Below, piece after piece: positions 1 through 8,386 of a stretch of DNA of 64,000 bases. The translations under genes were made by a program, and so were the position numbers. The stretch is from assembly GCA_900176545.1 (NCBI GenBank), contig FWXP01000004.1, positions 124,001-188,000 on the forward strand. The letters run 5' to 3'. The notes below the pieces were generated by a model that was not told the DNA's origin, ran no database searches, and worked only from the letters and a program-made list of their open reading frames with translations. Numbering within the stretch: position 1 is the stretch's first letter; every line of letters starts with the position of its first letter. The DNA is from Oscillospiraceae bacterium (GTDB lineage Bacteria; Bacillota; Clostridia; Saccharofermentanales; Saccharofermentanaceae).

Positions 1-1
1 A

Positions 2-577
2 CCTTCTCCTGAGGTAGTCGCGAATATAAAGAACCTCACGGTGATCCCCGCAGGGATGATGAACCGTAATACCCTCCCCATATACTGGAGCGATATCCAT
101 TTTATCGAGAAGGACGAGGATGATAATATCATCAACGAAGTGGAGCCCAGGGATTATGCCAGCTATATGCTGATCTATGTCGGTGCTGACGTTACGCTGA
201 CGAACGATCAGCTGGAACTTTTGCGCAACTGTAATATCGATAACGACGTACCTTTGATAATCGAGGGAGAAACAAATATCAATGCTTACAGGGAGGTCAT
301 CTTCATGGGACCCCACGAATTGGGTGAGCATTCAACTTCCATGTTCACTCCCTGGGGACGTCCTCAGGACAACATTATCGCCGAGGATGTGGTAACGGGC
401 AGTCCGTACGGATTTGTTAACGCTCTTATCGATGTGATATTATCGAATGCCGAGCAGATGGATATCTACAGGGAAGAGAGCCTGGTGCTTGTCGAGACGG
501 AGAGCACCACGACTACGGAGAGTTCTATAGAGACTTCTGACGAGAGCGAAATATCGGAGAGTACGGATGAAGCCTGA
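2..577 (+). CDS. Unknown protein with acidic Ser/Thr-rich tail (5' partial)
   Basis: The reading frame is already open at the first complete codon, so the true start lies outside the window; the GTG at 41 is an internal codon. I do not recognise the family. The visible part is a mixed, acidic globular segment of about 165 residues followed by a low-complexity Thr/Ser/Glu tail of about 27 residues. Such tails occur elsewhere in this window as linkers of exported lipoproteins, so this may be a surface protein whose signal peptide lies upstream; that is inference. Its stop overlaps the prfA start codon region (567-577), which suggests translational coupling to prfA. Confidence 0.6.
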   Translation, partial: PSPEVVANIKNLTVIPAGMMNRNTLPIYWSDIHFIEKDEDDNIINEVEPRDYASYMLIYVGADVTLTNDQLELLRNCNIDNDVPLIIEGETNINAYREVIFMGPHELGEHSTSMFTPWGRPQDNIIAEDVVTGSPYGFVNALIDVILSNAEQMDIYREESLVLVETESTTTTESSIETSDESEISESTDEA

Positions 578-1643
578 CATAAGCAAGATCAAGATGATCA
601 GCGCCAGATACGATGAGATCGTATCTTCCATGTCTGACCCTGCGGTGGCAGCAGACGGCGAGAGATACATGAAGCTCAGCCGCGAGCTGGGTGAACTTAC
701 CGAGAAGGTCGAGACCATAAGGGCATGGGAAAAAGCGGTGGAAGAGGAGAAGGAGGCTTTGGAACTCCTGTCGTCTTCCGACAGCGAAATGCACGAGCTT
801 GCGCAGGAACAACTGACCTTAGCCAAGGAAGCTATAGCCGAGAACGAGGAAAAGCTCATTGTCCTCTTGAGCGAAAAGGACCCTCGTGACGACAGATCCG
901 TTATCGTGGAGATAAGAGCAGGCGCAGGCGGTGAGGAAGCGGCTCTTTTCGCGGACACTCTCTACAAGATGTATAAGGGCTATGCGGCTCTCAAGGGGTA
1001 TACGACAGAGGAAGTCGATTCCAACGAGACCGAGCTTGGAGGATATAAGGAACTTGTCTTTGAAGTTGACGGGAAGGGTGCATACAGCAGGCTCAAGTTC
1101 GAGAGCGGTGTTCACCGCGTACAGCGAGTACCCGTTACGGAGTCGGGAGGAAGGGTTCATACGTCTACAGTAACCGTAGCAGTTCTCCCACAGGCAGAAC
1201 CCGAGGATGTATCCATAGATCCCAAGGACTTAAGGATCGACAGGTACAGGGCATCCGGTGCCGGCGGACAGCACGTCAACAGGACTGATTCAGCCATAAG
1301 GATCACCCATATCCCTACGGGTATCGTAGTCCAGTGCCAGGATGAGAGGTCCCAGTATAAGAACAAGGACAAGGCCATGGCAGTATTGCAGTCAAGGCTT
1401 TGGGAGATGCAGAGGTCATCTGAGAAGGATGCGATAGATTCAGAGAGAAGATCCCAGGTAGGAACGGGAGACAGGTCCGAGAGGATACGTACCTATAACT
1501 ACCACCAGGGAAGGGTCACTGATCACAGGATCGGACTTACTCTTTATAAGCTTGAAGAGATATTAAGCGGCAACATAGATGAGATAATAGATGCCCTTAT
1601 AGTAGATGCGGCATCTAAGAAAGCTCAGTCGGAGGAAGCATGA
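567..1643 (+). CDS. prfA: Peptide chain release factor 1
   Basis: Cytoplasmic release factor that reads UAA and UAG and triggers peptidyl-tRNA hydrolysis. At 358 residues it has the usual RF1 length. The codon-recognition tripeptide is PVT at residues 189-191; RF2 would have SPF. The universal GGQ motif is at 233-235 within GAGGQHVNR. The ATG overlaps the end of the preceding gene, and its stop overlaps the start of the following sua5-like gene. In many Firmicutes prmC, the GGQ methyltransferase, sits beside prfA; it is not here, so RF1 methylation must be encoded elsewhere if present. Confidence 0.97.
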   Translation: MKPDISKIKMISARYDEIVSSMSDPAVAADGERYMKLSRELGELTEKVETIRAWEKAVEEEKEALELLSSSDSEMHELAQEQLTLAKEAIAENEEKLIVLLSEKDPRDDRSVIVEIRAGAGGEEAALFADTLYKMYKGYAALKGYTTEEVDSNETELGGYKELVFEVDGKGAYSRLKFESGVHRVQRVPVTESGGRVHTSTVTVAVLPQAEPEDVSIDPKDLRIDRYRASGAGGQHVNRTDSAIRITHIPTGIVVQCQDERSQYKNKDKAMAVLQSRLWEMQRSSEKDAIDSERRSQVGTGDRSERIRTYNYHQGRVTDHRIGLTLYKLEEILSGNIDEIIDALIVDAASKKAQSEEA

Positions 1644-3415
1644 TGGAGACAAAGTACATAAGAGGCAACGATAAGGCAGGAGTAGAGGAGGCGGCTAAGG
1701 CTCTCTTGGAAGGTCAGGTGGTGGCATTTCCTACGGAGACCGTGTACGGCCTCGGTGCCAATGCTTTCGAAGCTTCATCCGTAGAGAAGATCTTCGAAGC
1801 CAAGGGAAGACCTTCCGATAACCCTCTTATCGTGCATATATGGGACAGGTCCCAGGTGGATGAGATCGCAGCTGAGGTAACACCTCTTGCGAAGAAGCTG
1901 ATGGACAGCTTTATGCCCGGTCCCATCACGGTAATAGTCAAGAAGTCTGATAAGATCCCGACTGAAGTAACGGCGGGACTGGATACGGTAGGCATAAGGA
2001 TGCCTTCCGATAAGGTGTGCAGCGCTTTTCTTAAGGCTTGCGGCTGCCCTGTAGCGGCTCCTTCCGCCAACCTCTCGGGAAGTCCTTCCCCTACGTCCGC
2101 CACTCATGTAATGAATGACATGAACGGCAGGATATATGCGGTAATAGACGGCGGAGAGAGCATAGTGGGACTTGAGTCTACGGTAGTAGATGCTACGGGG
2201 GATTCGCCCGTTATCCTTCGCCCGGGTGCCGTTACCAAGGAGATGATAGACCATGCTGTCCTCAAGGAGACTTCCTATGCGGGCAAGGCCGATGACGATA
2301 CCGCACCCATGTCTCCCGGCATGAAGTACCGTCACTATGCTCCCCATGCTCAGGTGGAGATAATCCCTCTTACCAAGGAGCAGCTGGAATATCCTACGAT
2401 AAGCGTACCTACTGAAGCCGAGGAAGGTAAGGACCCGATACGTGACCTTCCCGATGAGAGCAAGAAGATCCTCTTCGACCTGGCGTCACCTTATATCTTA
2501 AGATGCAGGGAGATACTGGACTCCAACCCGGTAGCCAGGATCGGTATCTATGCCGGAAGGGAAGCCGAAGAGATCCTTGTACGTCTTGACGACAAGGTGA
2601 TGGCATCCCATATCTGGATCTATCCCTACGGCGATATGTGTGATGCCAATGCCGCATCTCACGGACTCTTTGCCGGACTTCGTCACTTAGACCTTCAGGG
2701 TGTCGACGTGATACTGGCAGCGGGATTCCCCGAAGACGGCATAGGCAAGGCCTACATGAACCGCCTTGGTAAGGCAGCATGTAAGTCCGGAGAAGTTACC
2801 GATACCATCAAGAGCAATATGGCGCTTTCCGCCGACAGGTTCGTGAGCGAAGCTGATTTCCATAACGTATTTACCGCATCCGTACTCTTTGTATGCGATG
2901 ACAATAAGACTTTATCCGCCGCATGTGAGGGCATAATGAGAGTCCTTCTTGAAGAGAACGGACCTTATTGCAGTGAACTTGACCTGAAGACACAGGCAGA
3001 GCTCTATACGGAGTCCGCAGGACTTTACGCAGCTGACGGCGATCAGGTGGACAAGAAGATGGCGGAGGTCATGAAGGAAGAGATCGGCAGGGGCATAGAT
3101 CATCACATGACTTCCAGAGCCTGCGCATCAGTATACGACGACAATGACCTTATCCTTACGCTTCGCGATGAGCAGGCATTCGAGATCGCGGATTCTTTCC
3201 CCGAGCTTTCCGAGAAGGTATATTCCATATCTTCCTATGCGGCTTCCAAGGGTCTTGTAATAAAGGACGAGCAGGGCAGGATCGTATCCGTATCCATCCC
3301 GGATCCCAAGGGAGAGAATAAGGAGACTTATATCCACACCGTAAGGGCCCTTCGTGCCTGGCTCGAGATATTGTTTCCCTATATCCTGAAGGACTTAGGC
3401 GCCGAGAAAGTATAA
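1640..3415 (+). CDS. Sua5/YrdC threonylcarbamoyl-AMP synthase fused to a degenerate LMW-PTP domain
   Basis: The N-terminal part makes threonylcarbamoyl-AMP for the tRNA t6A37 modification. Residues about 10-205 are a YrdC domain (FPTETVYGLGANA, KGRPSDNPL, APSANLSG). Residues 222-236 carry the Sua5 linker SPGMKYRHYAP, followed by a Sua5 C-terminal domain to about 395. Residues about 412-591 resemble a low-molecular-weight protein tyrosine/arginine phosphatase: VLFVC at 415-419 is the P-loop strand and IPDPKG at 553-558 resembles the general-acid loop. The C-x5-R signature is broken, because Cys419 is kept but the Arg position is Leu425. Normal Sua5 is about 340-350 residues and YwlE about 150, so this is a fusion of two genes often adjacent in Firmicutes. 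Two ATGs are possible (1640 and 1643); GGAGG at 1631 favours 1643. Confidence 0.9.
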   Translation: MMETKYIRGNDKAGVEEAAKALLEGQVVAFPTETVYGLGANAFEASSVEKIFEAKGRPSDNPLIVHIWDRSQVDEIAAEVTPLAKKLMDSFMPGPITVIVKKSDKIPTEVTAGLDTVGIRMPSDKVCSAFLKACGCPVAAPSANLSGSPSPTSATHVMNDMNGRIYAVIDGGESIVGLESTVVDATGDSPVILRPGAVTKEMIDHAVLKETSYAGKADDDTAPMSPGMKYRHYAPHAQVEIIPLTKEQLEYPTISVPTEAEEGKDPIRDLPDESKKILFDLASPYILRCREILDSNPVARIGIYAGREAEEILVRLDDKVMASHIWIYPYGDMCDANAASHGLFAGLRHLDLQGVDVILAAGFPEDGIGKAYMNRLGKAACKSGEVTDTIKSNMALSADRFVSEADFHNVFTASVLFVCDDNKTLSAACEGIMRVLLEENGPYCSELDLKTQAELYTESAGLYAADGDQVDKKMAEVMKEEIGRGIDHHMTSRACASVYDDNDLILTLRDEQAFEIADSFPELSEKVYSISSYAASKGLVIKDEQGRIVSVSIPDPKGENKETYIHTVRALRAWLEILFPYILKDLGAEKV

Positions 3416-3521
3416 ATGTGAACAATCGTTCTAAAATGTAGACAAACTCTCCTGACCAATGTACAATGTTGTCAGTAAGATTTTTGACAAGACGCGAACA
3501 ATAAGAATATTAGGTAAATGC

Positions 3522-3551
3522 TTGACTACAGGGAGTTTGTTGTGTTATTCT
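3522..3551 (+). promoter_or_regulatory. Promoter of the rpsF-ssb-rpsR operon
   Basis: TTGACT (3522-3527) and TATTCT (3546-3551) are 18 bp apart, with a TG one base before the -10 box (extended -10). It lies 84 bp before the rpsF start in the 219-bp gap after the sua5-like gene. Confidence 0.65.
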
Positions 3552-3559
3552 GACTGACG

Positions 3560-3620
3560 CTGTCTATATATAAGACAGTATCCTTGCTCGACTCGTGAGA
3601 AGTCGGGCCTAATGACCATA
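3560..3620 (+). promoter_or_regulatory. Structured rpsF leader, possible S6:S18 autoregulatory RNA
   Basis: The transcribed leader can form two hairpins: CTGTCT/AGACAG (3560-3578) and CGACT/AGTCG (3589-3605). Bacterial rpsF leaders often carry a structured site bound by the S6:S18 complex. The position fits, but I cannot confirm the diagnostic CCG-containing core, so the regulatory role is inferred. Confidence 0.4.
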
Positions 3621-3634
3621 AGGAGGTGAATAAT

Positions 3635-3922
3635 ATGGCAAATCAGTATCAGTTGGTAACTGTCCTTAACCCCGCTATCGGCGAGGAGGCTGTTAACTCT
3701 CTTATCGATTCCATCAAGGCTAAGATCGAGACAGGCGCTACAATCGACGCACTCGACAACCTTGGTACAAAGCATCTCGCATACGAGATCAACGATCAGA
3801 GAGAGGGCCTTTACATTAAGGTACTTTATACTGCCGATAGTGAGTTCCCGAAGGAGATCGAGCGTGTGCTCAATATCACCGACGGTGTTCTCCGTTTCCT
3901 TACTGTTCGTGTCAGCGAGTAA
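3635..3922 (+). CDS. rpsF: 30S ribosomal protein S6
   Basis: Component of the small-subunit platform that pairs with S18. The 95-residue product begins MANQYQLVTVLNP and contains the YEINDQREGLYIKVLY strand typical of S6. A GTG at 3626 is in frame but lies inside the AGGAGGTG ribosome site (3621-3628), so ATG 3635 is the start. It heads the conserved rpsF-ssb-rpsR operon. Confidence 0.96.
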   Translation: MANQYQLVTVLNPAIGEEAVNSLIDSIKAKIETGATIDALDNLGTKHLAYEINDQREGLYIKVLYTADSEFPKEIERVLNITDGVLRFLTVRVSE

Positions 3923-3946
3923 TCGCAGCACATTCGGAGGAATTTA

Positions 3947-4429
3947 ATGAACAAGGTAGTATTGGTTGGAAGATTAACAAAGGATCCCGAGATCAAGAAC
4001 ACATCAAGTCAGGTACAGTTCTGTAACTTTACGGTTGCTGTAGATCGTCGTTTCAAGGACCAGAGCGGTCAGAGACAGGCTGATTTCATCAACTGTGTGG
4101 CTTGGAGACAGACAGCTTCTTTCATCAGCTCTTATTTCCATAAGGGTTCCAAGATCGGAGTAGTCGGCAGCCTTCAGTCCAGGAGCTTTGATGACCAGAA
4201 CGGTCAGAAGAGATATGTTACCGAGGTAGTAGTTGACGAGGCAGAGTTCGTAGAGTCATCCGGCAACGGAAGACAGGGTTCCGCTCCCGCCGCAAGTTCC
4301 GCACCTGCACCCGCTGCAGGATCCGTAGCCGCTTCAGCGCCCACAGCGCCTTCTACGGCTATCGCACCGGACCTTGATGAAGATGCATTCGATGCAAACG
4401 GCAGCTTGGATCTTCCTTTCGAATTTTAA
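3947..4429 (+). CDS. ssb: Single-stranded DNA-binding protein
   Basis: Binds and protects single-stranded DNA in replication and repair. Residues 1-110 form the OB fold, starting MNKVVLVGRLTKDPE and including FCNFTVAVDR and FINCVAWR. Residues about 110-145 are an Ala/Pro-rich linker, and the C-terminal tip DLPFEF is the acidic peptide that recruits partner proteins. At 160 residues it is of normal length. It lies 24 bp after rpsF with GGAGG eight bases upstream of its ATG. Confidence 0.97.
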   Translation: MNKVVLVGRLTKDPEIKNTSSQVQFCNFTVAVDRRFKDQSGQRQADFINCVAWRQTASFISSYFHKGSKIGVVGSLQSRSFDDQNGQKRYVTEVVVDEAEFVESSGNGRQGSAPAASSAPAPAAGSVAASAPTAPSTAIAPDLDEDAFDANGSLDLPFEF

Positions 4430-4449
4430 TCTAATTAAGGAGAATTAAC

Positions 4450-4719
4450 ATGGCTGAGAACAGAGCACCTAAGGCCGGACGCGAGTTTTCCGGTAACATG
4501 AGACAGAGACGTTCCAGAAGGAAGTCCTGTGCATTCTGCGCTGAGAAGGTAGAGTCCATCGATTTCATGGATGCAACACGTCTTCGTAAGTTCATTTCCG
4601 AGCGTGGCAAGATCCTTCCCAAGAGAATGACAGGTACATGTGCAAAGCACCAGCGCGAGCTTACAACAGCTATCAAGCGCGCTCGTCAGATCGCTCTTCT
4701 TCCTTACATCGCAGACTGA
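4450..4719 (+). CDS. rpsR: 30S ribosomal protein S18
   Basis: Small-subunit platform protein that binds next to S6. The 89-residue product has the basic N-terminus and the signature [20 protein letters not shown], followed by [25 protein letters not shown] pair near residues 34-37 together with a later Cys resembles the zinc-binding (C+) form of S18. AAGGAG precedes the ATG. The gene ends the rpsF operon. Confidence 0.97.
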   Translation: MAENRAPKAGREFSGNMRQRRSRRKSCAFCAEKVESIDFMDATRLRKFISERGKILPKRMTGTCAKHQRELTTAIKRARQIALLPYIAD

Positions 4720-4727
4720 TAGCGACA

Positions 4728-4757
4728 TTGGAATAAGACGTACGCATAGTATATAAT
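4728..4757 (+). promoter_or_regulatory. Promoter for rplI-dnaB
   Basis: TTGGAA (4728-4733) and a perfect TATAAT (4752-4757) are 18 bp apart in the gap between rpsR and rplI. The expected start point (about 4764) falls within the first arm of the next hairpin. Confidence 0.65.
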
Positions 4758-4760
4758 AGT

Positions 4761-4795
4761 CGGGTATCCTCGAAGGTGGGGATACCCGATTTTTA
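4761..4795 (+). terminator. Intrinsic terminator after rpsR, overlapping the rplI 5' end
   Basis: The stem CGGGTATC/GATACCCG (4761-4768 with 4781-4788) is extended by further pairs and followed by a T run broken by one A. It ends the rpsF operon, and it could also form near the 5' end of the rplI transcript. Confidence 0.75.
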
Positions 4796-4813
4796 TTTGG
4801 AGGACATAAGGAA

Positions 4814-5257
4814 TTGAAACTCATACTCTTACAGGATGTAAAGAACGTAGGTAAGGCAAATGATGTCGTTGACGTAAGCGACGGATACGGAAGAAATTTC
4901 CTTCTTAAGAACAAGCTTGCCAAGGAGACATCCGCAGCAAATATGAACGAAGTCAAGCTCAAGAAGGGAGCCGAGGCAGAGCACGCAAGAAGAGCTCTTG
5001 AAGAGGCTAAGGCTACTAAGGAGAAGCTCGACGACAAGAAGTTTACATTGAAGATGAAGTGCGGTGAGGGCGGTAAGCTCTACGGCGCTGTTACAGATAA
5101 AGATATCGCTGACGAGCTCAAGAAGAACGGCTTCGATATCACAAAGAAGCAGGTAGTCATCAAGGACCCCATCAAGAACGTAGGTACTTTCGGCGTAAGG
5201 ATCAAGCTCCACCCCAAGGTATCTTCCGAGATCGCTATCGAGGTAGAAGCACTCTGA
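4814..5257 (+). CDS. rplI: 50S ribosomal protein L9
   Basis: Large-subunit protein near the L1 stalk. It is 147 residues, starting MKLILLQDVKNVGKANDVV with the GYGRNFLLKNKLA motif of the N-terminal domain, then a charged connecting helix and a C-terminal domain ending in HPKVSSEIAIEVEAL. The start codon is TTG, supported by GGAGG at 4799-4803 and a second AAGG closer in. No ATG gives the conserved N-terminus. Confidence 0.96.
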   Translation: MKLILLQDVKNVGKANDVVDVSDGYGRNFLLKNKLAKETSAANMNEVKLKKGAEAEHARRALEEAKATKEKLDDKKFTLKMKCGEGGKLYGAVTDKDIADELKKNGFDITKKQVVIKDPIKNVGTFGVRIKLHPKVSSEIAIEVEAL

Positions 5258-5261
5258 TAAT

Positions 5262-6851
5262 ATGGACAGAGAGCTCACTGACAATCTGATCGAATCAGTA
5301 CAGGACAGGACCGTCCCCGCATTTGACCTGGAGACGGAGAAGGCTTTGCTGTCTATCTGTATCAGGGACAAGGAAGCGCTTGACGGTTCCGTTATGAGAA
5401 GGGTGGTCGCAGAAGACTTCTCCGATGTTCGTAACGGACTTATCTTCGAGGCTATCTCCCATCTGTTCTTAAGCGGCGGCAAGATCGACAGATATAATAT
5501 CTGCGATGACCTGGAGCATCACGGTAACCTTGCCAAGGCGGGCGGTACCGAGTATGTATTCAGCGTTGCTAACCAGACTGCCGTCAAGAGCAATCTCGAC
5601 AGTTATGTCGGTATCGTAAAGGCAAAGAGCAAGACTCGTATCCTCATCGAGATGCTGAATGCTGTCAATAACGATGCCAGGAAGGGATCAGCTGACGTCA
5701 ACGTACTGGTCGATTCGGCTATCAGCAAGCTGACTGCTCTTCGTGAATCTCCTGAAGGAGTCGGATTCGAGGCTCTCCATGCGATCTTAAAGGCGACCAT
5801 CAATGAGATCCATACTATCATCGCATCAGGTGGTACCAAGTCCAATGCGGTAGGTACGGGATTTCGATCTCTTGATGCCATGCTTGGAGGTCTTCGCCCC
5901 GGTACTCTCAATATCATCGCCGCCCGTCCCGGTATGGGTAAGACGGCGCTGGTAGTAAATATCGCTACCAATATCGCTTCCATGCGACACTATAACGTTA
6001 ATATCTTCTCTCTCGAGATGAGTAAGGCCGAGGTAGGTAATCGTATCCTGGCATCCAGGTCCGATATCACGGCGAAGCAGCTTCAGAGAGCCAAGATCAC
6101 TCCGGCCGAGGAGACCAAGCTTGCCAAGGCATACAGGGAGCTGGCGGAACTGCCCATCTATATCGATGACAATTCCTCCGTAAATCCCGTTACGATGTTA
6201 TCCGAGTGCAAGAAGCTCAAGGCCAGGGGCATGCTGGGAGTAGTCATCGTCGACTACCTTCAGCTCATGACCATGCCCAACATGAACAAGAACGCCAGCA
6301 GACAGAATGAGATCTCGGATATCTCCCGTTCCCTTAAGGTCCTTGCCAGGGAGATGGAGGTTCCTGTCATCGCACTGTCTCAGCTCTCCAGAGGTTCCGA
6401 GCGAAGAGAGGACCATACTCCCATGCTCTCCGATCTTCGTGATTCCGGTGCTATCGAGCAGGATGCCGATGCAGTATTGTTCATCGACAGACCCGATTAC
6501 TATAAGAAGGATGAAGCTCCGCCCAAGATCCAGGACGCCAAGATCATCGTAGCCAAGAACAGACACGGTGAGACAGGCGTATGTAATGTTAAGTGGTGGG
6601 GCGAGAAGACGTTGTTCTTCGAGGCTGACAGGCCTTACGATCCTGTGGATCCCACTACTAACGGAAGCCAGGGTTCCTCATATACAAGGACTCAGGACGC
6701 AGGTGCATCTGCTTCCGATTACCATTTTGAGAGCGAGGAAGTTCCTTTTACACCCGACGATATCCCGCCCGAGCCTGCGGCAGACGGCGGTAATCCCGAT
6801 AACGATGCTTTCTTTGCCGGCAGCAACGAAGGCTTCCCGGAGGGATTCTGA
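5262..6851 (+). CDS. dnaB: Replicative DNA helicase DnaB
   Basis: Hexameric 5'-3' helicase of the replication fork. Residues about 20-120 form the N-terminal (primase-interacting) domain. The RecA-like motor holds Walker A RPGMGKTA (222-229), Walker B VVIVDYLQLM (327-336) and DLRDSGAIEQDAD (391-403). No intein is present. The protein has 529 residues against about 440-460 for the family; the excess is an acidic, Ser/Pro/Gly-rich, probably disordered tail of about 70 residues. It starts four bases after the rplI stop with no clear Shine-Dalgarno sequence, so translation is probably coupled to rplI. Confidence 0.96.
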   Translation: MDRELTDNLIESVQDRTVPAFDLETEKALLSICIRDKEALDGSVMRRVVAEDFSDVRNGLIFEAISHLFLSGGKIDRYNICDDLEHHGNLAKAGGTEYVFSVANQTAVKSNLDSYVGIVKAKSKTRILIEMLNAVNNDARKGSADVNVLVDSAISKLTALRESPEGVGFEALHAILKATINEIHTIIASGGTKSNAVGTGFRSLDAMLGGLRPGTLNIIAARPGMGKTALVVNIATNIASMRHYNVNIFSLEMSKAEVGNRILASRSDITAKQLQRAKITPAEETKLAKAYRELAELPIYIDDNSSVNPVTMLSECKKLKARGMLGVVIVDYLQLMTMPNMNKNASRQNEISDISRSLKVLAREMEVPVIALSQLSRGSERREDHTPMLSDLRDSGAIEQDADAVLFIDRPDYYKKDEAPPKIQDAKIIVAKNRHGETGVCNVKWWGEKTLFFEADRPYDPVDPTTNGSQGSSYTRTQDAGASASDYHFESEEVPFTPDDIPPEPAADGGNPDNDAFFAGSNEGFPEGF

Positions 6852-8386
6852 TGGGATACGACCTTTCCGTTCCGGCAGCACAGGTGTATGCTTTCGGTAT
6901 CAGGGAGGGTCTTTTCACATGCAAGGATATCGTTGTCGGCTTATCGGGAGGCCCCGATTCCGTCATGTTGCTCCTTATGCTCTCTGAGATCAGGGAAGCA
7001 GTCGGAGAGGACTTTCCGAGGCTTCATGCAGTACACATCAATCACAATATAAGAGAAGAAGCGCTGAAGGATCAGGAGCTGTCAAGAAAGCTCGCGTCTG
7101 ATCTTGATGTGCCTTTTACAGTATATTCAGAAGATGTTCTCACGATCTCTTCCGAGATGAAGCGCTCTGTCGAAGATACGGGCAGGATCGTAAGATATCG
7201 TGCATTTCGAGACTATATCGCAGGAAAAGGCCTGACTGATGCATATATCGCCGTAGCCCACCATAAGGATGATGTGGCCGAGACCGTGATGCTCAACCTA
7301 TTCAGGGGCTCGGGGCTCGAAGGCCTGGTATCGCCCGTCCCCAAGAGCGACGACGTGATAAGACCTCTGCTGTGTCTTAGGAAGAGGGAGATCCTGTCTT
7401 ATCTTGAGAAGGAAGATATCGCCTACGCTACGGATATCACCAATTCCGACAGCGAATATACGAGGAACGCATGGCGCAATAAGATCCTGCCTCTTATAGG
7501 AGAGTATTCAGTAAAGGATCCCGTAGAGGCCGTAAATGACACATACCGACTCCTTAAGGACGATCTTATGTTTTTGGAGAGCGAGGCCTCTTCGGCATAT
7601 GAGAAATGCCGTGTAACCGTAAAAGGGCATACTTTTGTTAAGGCTCAGCTCCCGGACGGATATCCCGATGCCATAAGGAGCCGCATCTTAAGGCTTTTGT
7701 GGAAAGATACCTTCTCGAACCTTACGGACTTCTCTTCAAGGAATACTGCAGATTGCCTTGAAGCCTTGAGCAGGAAGGAGAATACGAGGCTCGATATGCC
7801 TTTCGGGCGTATCTTTGTCAAAGCAGGCGGTTATATCGCTTTCTGCGTGGAGGAGGACTATCTTTCCGTAACACTCCTTATTGCCCGTTTACAGGGCTTT
7901 GTGACGGCAGTGGAGCATACTTCGTGCAAGATCGATATCCCGAAGGGGAAAGATAAGTCAAAAACAACAATTCTGCCTAACTCTGATATACAAATAAAGT
8001 GCGAAATCATTGAGAATATTAAAGGTTTAGCGTATAATAATAAATCGTGGTTTTGCCCGATCTTTGATGGGGATGAGACCATGGATCTGGTTCTTTGTAA
8101 CGGGTCTTTGACGCATAGGTTCAAGAGGGCGGGGAGCGATTGTTCCAAGCCTTTGGGAAGGCTCCTCATGAGTCTTCGTGTTCCTAAGGAGGCGCGGGAC
8201 TTTGTTATGTACGTGGAATCAAGAGGAGAGATCATATGGATACCCGGGATCGGTGCTTCTCAAGGAATTGTCTCCGAGAGAGCATACGAAGCGTGGAAGA
8301 AGGAGATCGGGGGGACCCAGCCGGCTTACTTCCTTAAGGTATCCTTAGTAGACGGCGATGGAAAGGAAGAGTATGGATCTGTCTGA
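6851..8386 (+). CDS. tilS: tRNA(Ile) lysidine synthetase
   Basis: Converts C34 of the CAU-anticodon tRNA(Ile) to lysidine using ATP and lysine. The N-type ATP-pyrophosphatase loop SGGPDSV is at residues 32-38 and the downstream domain has HHKDDVAETVMLNLFRGSG. The last 110 residues match the TilS C-terminal domain (SDCSKPLGRLLMSLRVPKEARD). At 511 residues it is slightly long. The ATG shares its A with the dnaB stop TGA. Codons from about 7960 to 8050 are much more AT-rich than the rest of the gene and contain a promoter-like element. Confidence 0.93.
   Translation: MGYDLSVPAAQVYAFGIREGLFTCKDIVVGLSGGPDSVMLLLMLSEIREAVGEDFPRLHAVHINHNIREEALKDQELSRKLASDLDVPFTVYSEDVLTISSEMKRSVEDTGRIVRYRAFRDYIAGKGLTDAYIAVAHHKDDVAETVMLNLFRGSGLEGLVSPVPKSDDVIRPLLCLRKREILSYLEKEDIAYATDITNSDSEYTRNAWRNKILPLIGEYSVKDPVEAVNDTYRLLKDDLMFLESEASSAYEKCRVTVKGHTFVKAQLPDGYPDAIRSRILRLLWKDTFSNLTDFSSRNTADCLEALSRKENTRLDMPFGRIFVKAGGYIAFCVEEDYLSVTLLIARLQGFVTAVEHTSCKIDIPKGKDKSKTTILPNSDIQIKCEIIENIKGLAYNNKSWFCPIFDGDETMDLVLCNGSLTHRFKRAGSDCSKPLGRLLMSLRVPKEARDFVMYVESRGEIIWIPGIGASQGIVSERAYEAWKKEIGGTQPAYFLKVSLVDGDGKEEYGSV
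8010..8038 (+). promoter_or_regulatory. Putative intragenic promoter in tilS for hpt-ftsH
   Basis: TTGAGA (8010-8015) and TATAAT (8033-8038) are separated by 17 bp inside an AT-rich stretch of tilS. It would serve hpt and ftsH independently of dnaB-tilS transcription. This is a sequence match only. Confidence 0.45.

Noticed and set aside
5262-6851. Intein or insertion in DnaB
   Set aside because: The motor motifs are contiguous at normal spacing; the extra length is a low-complexity C-terminal tail.
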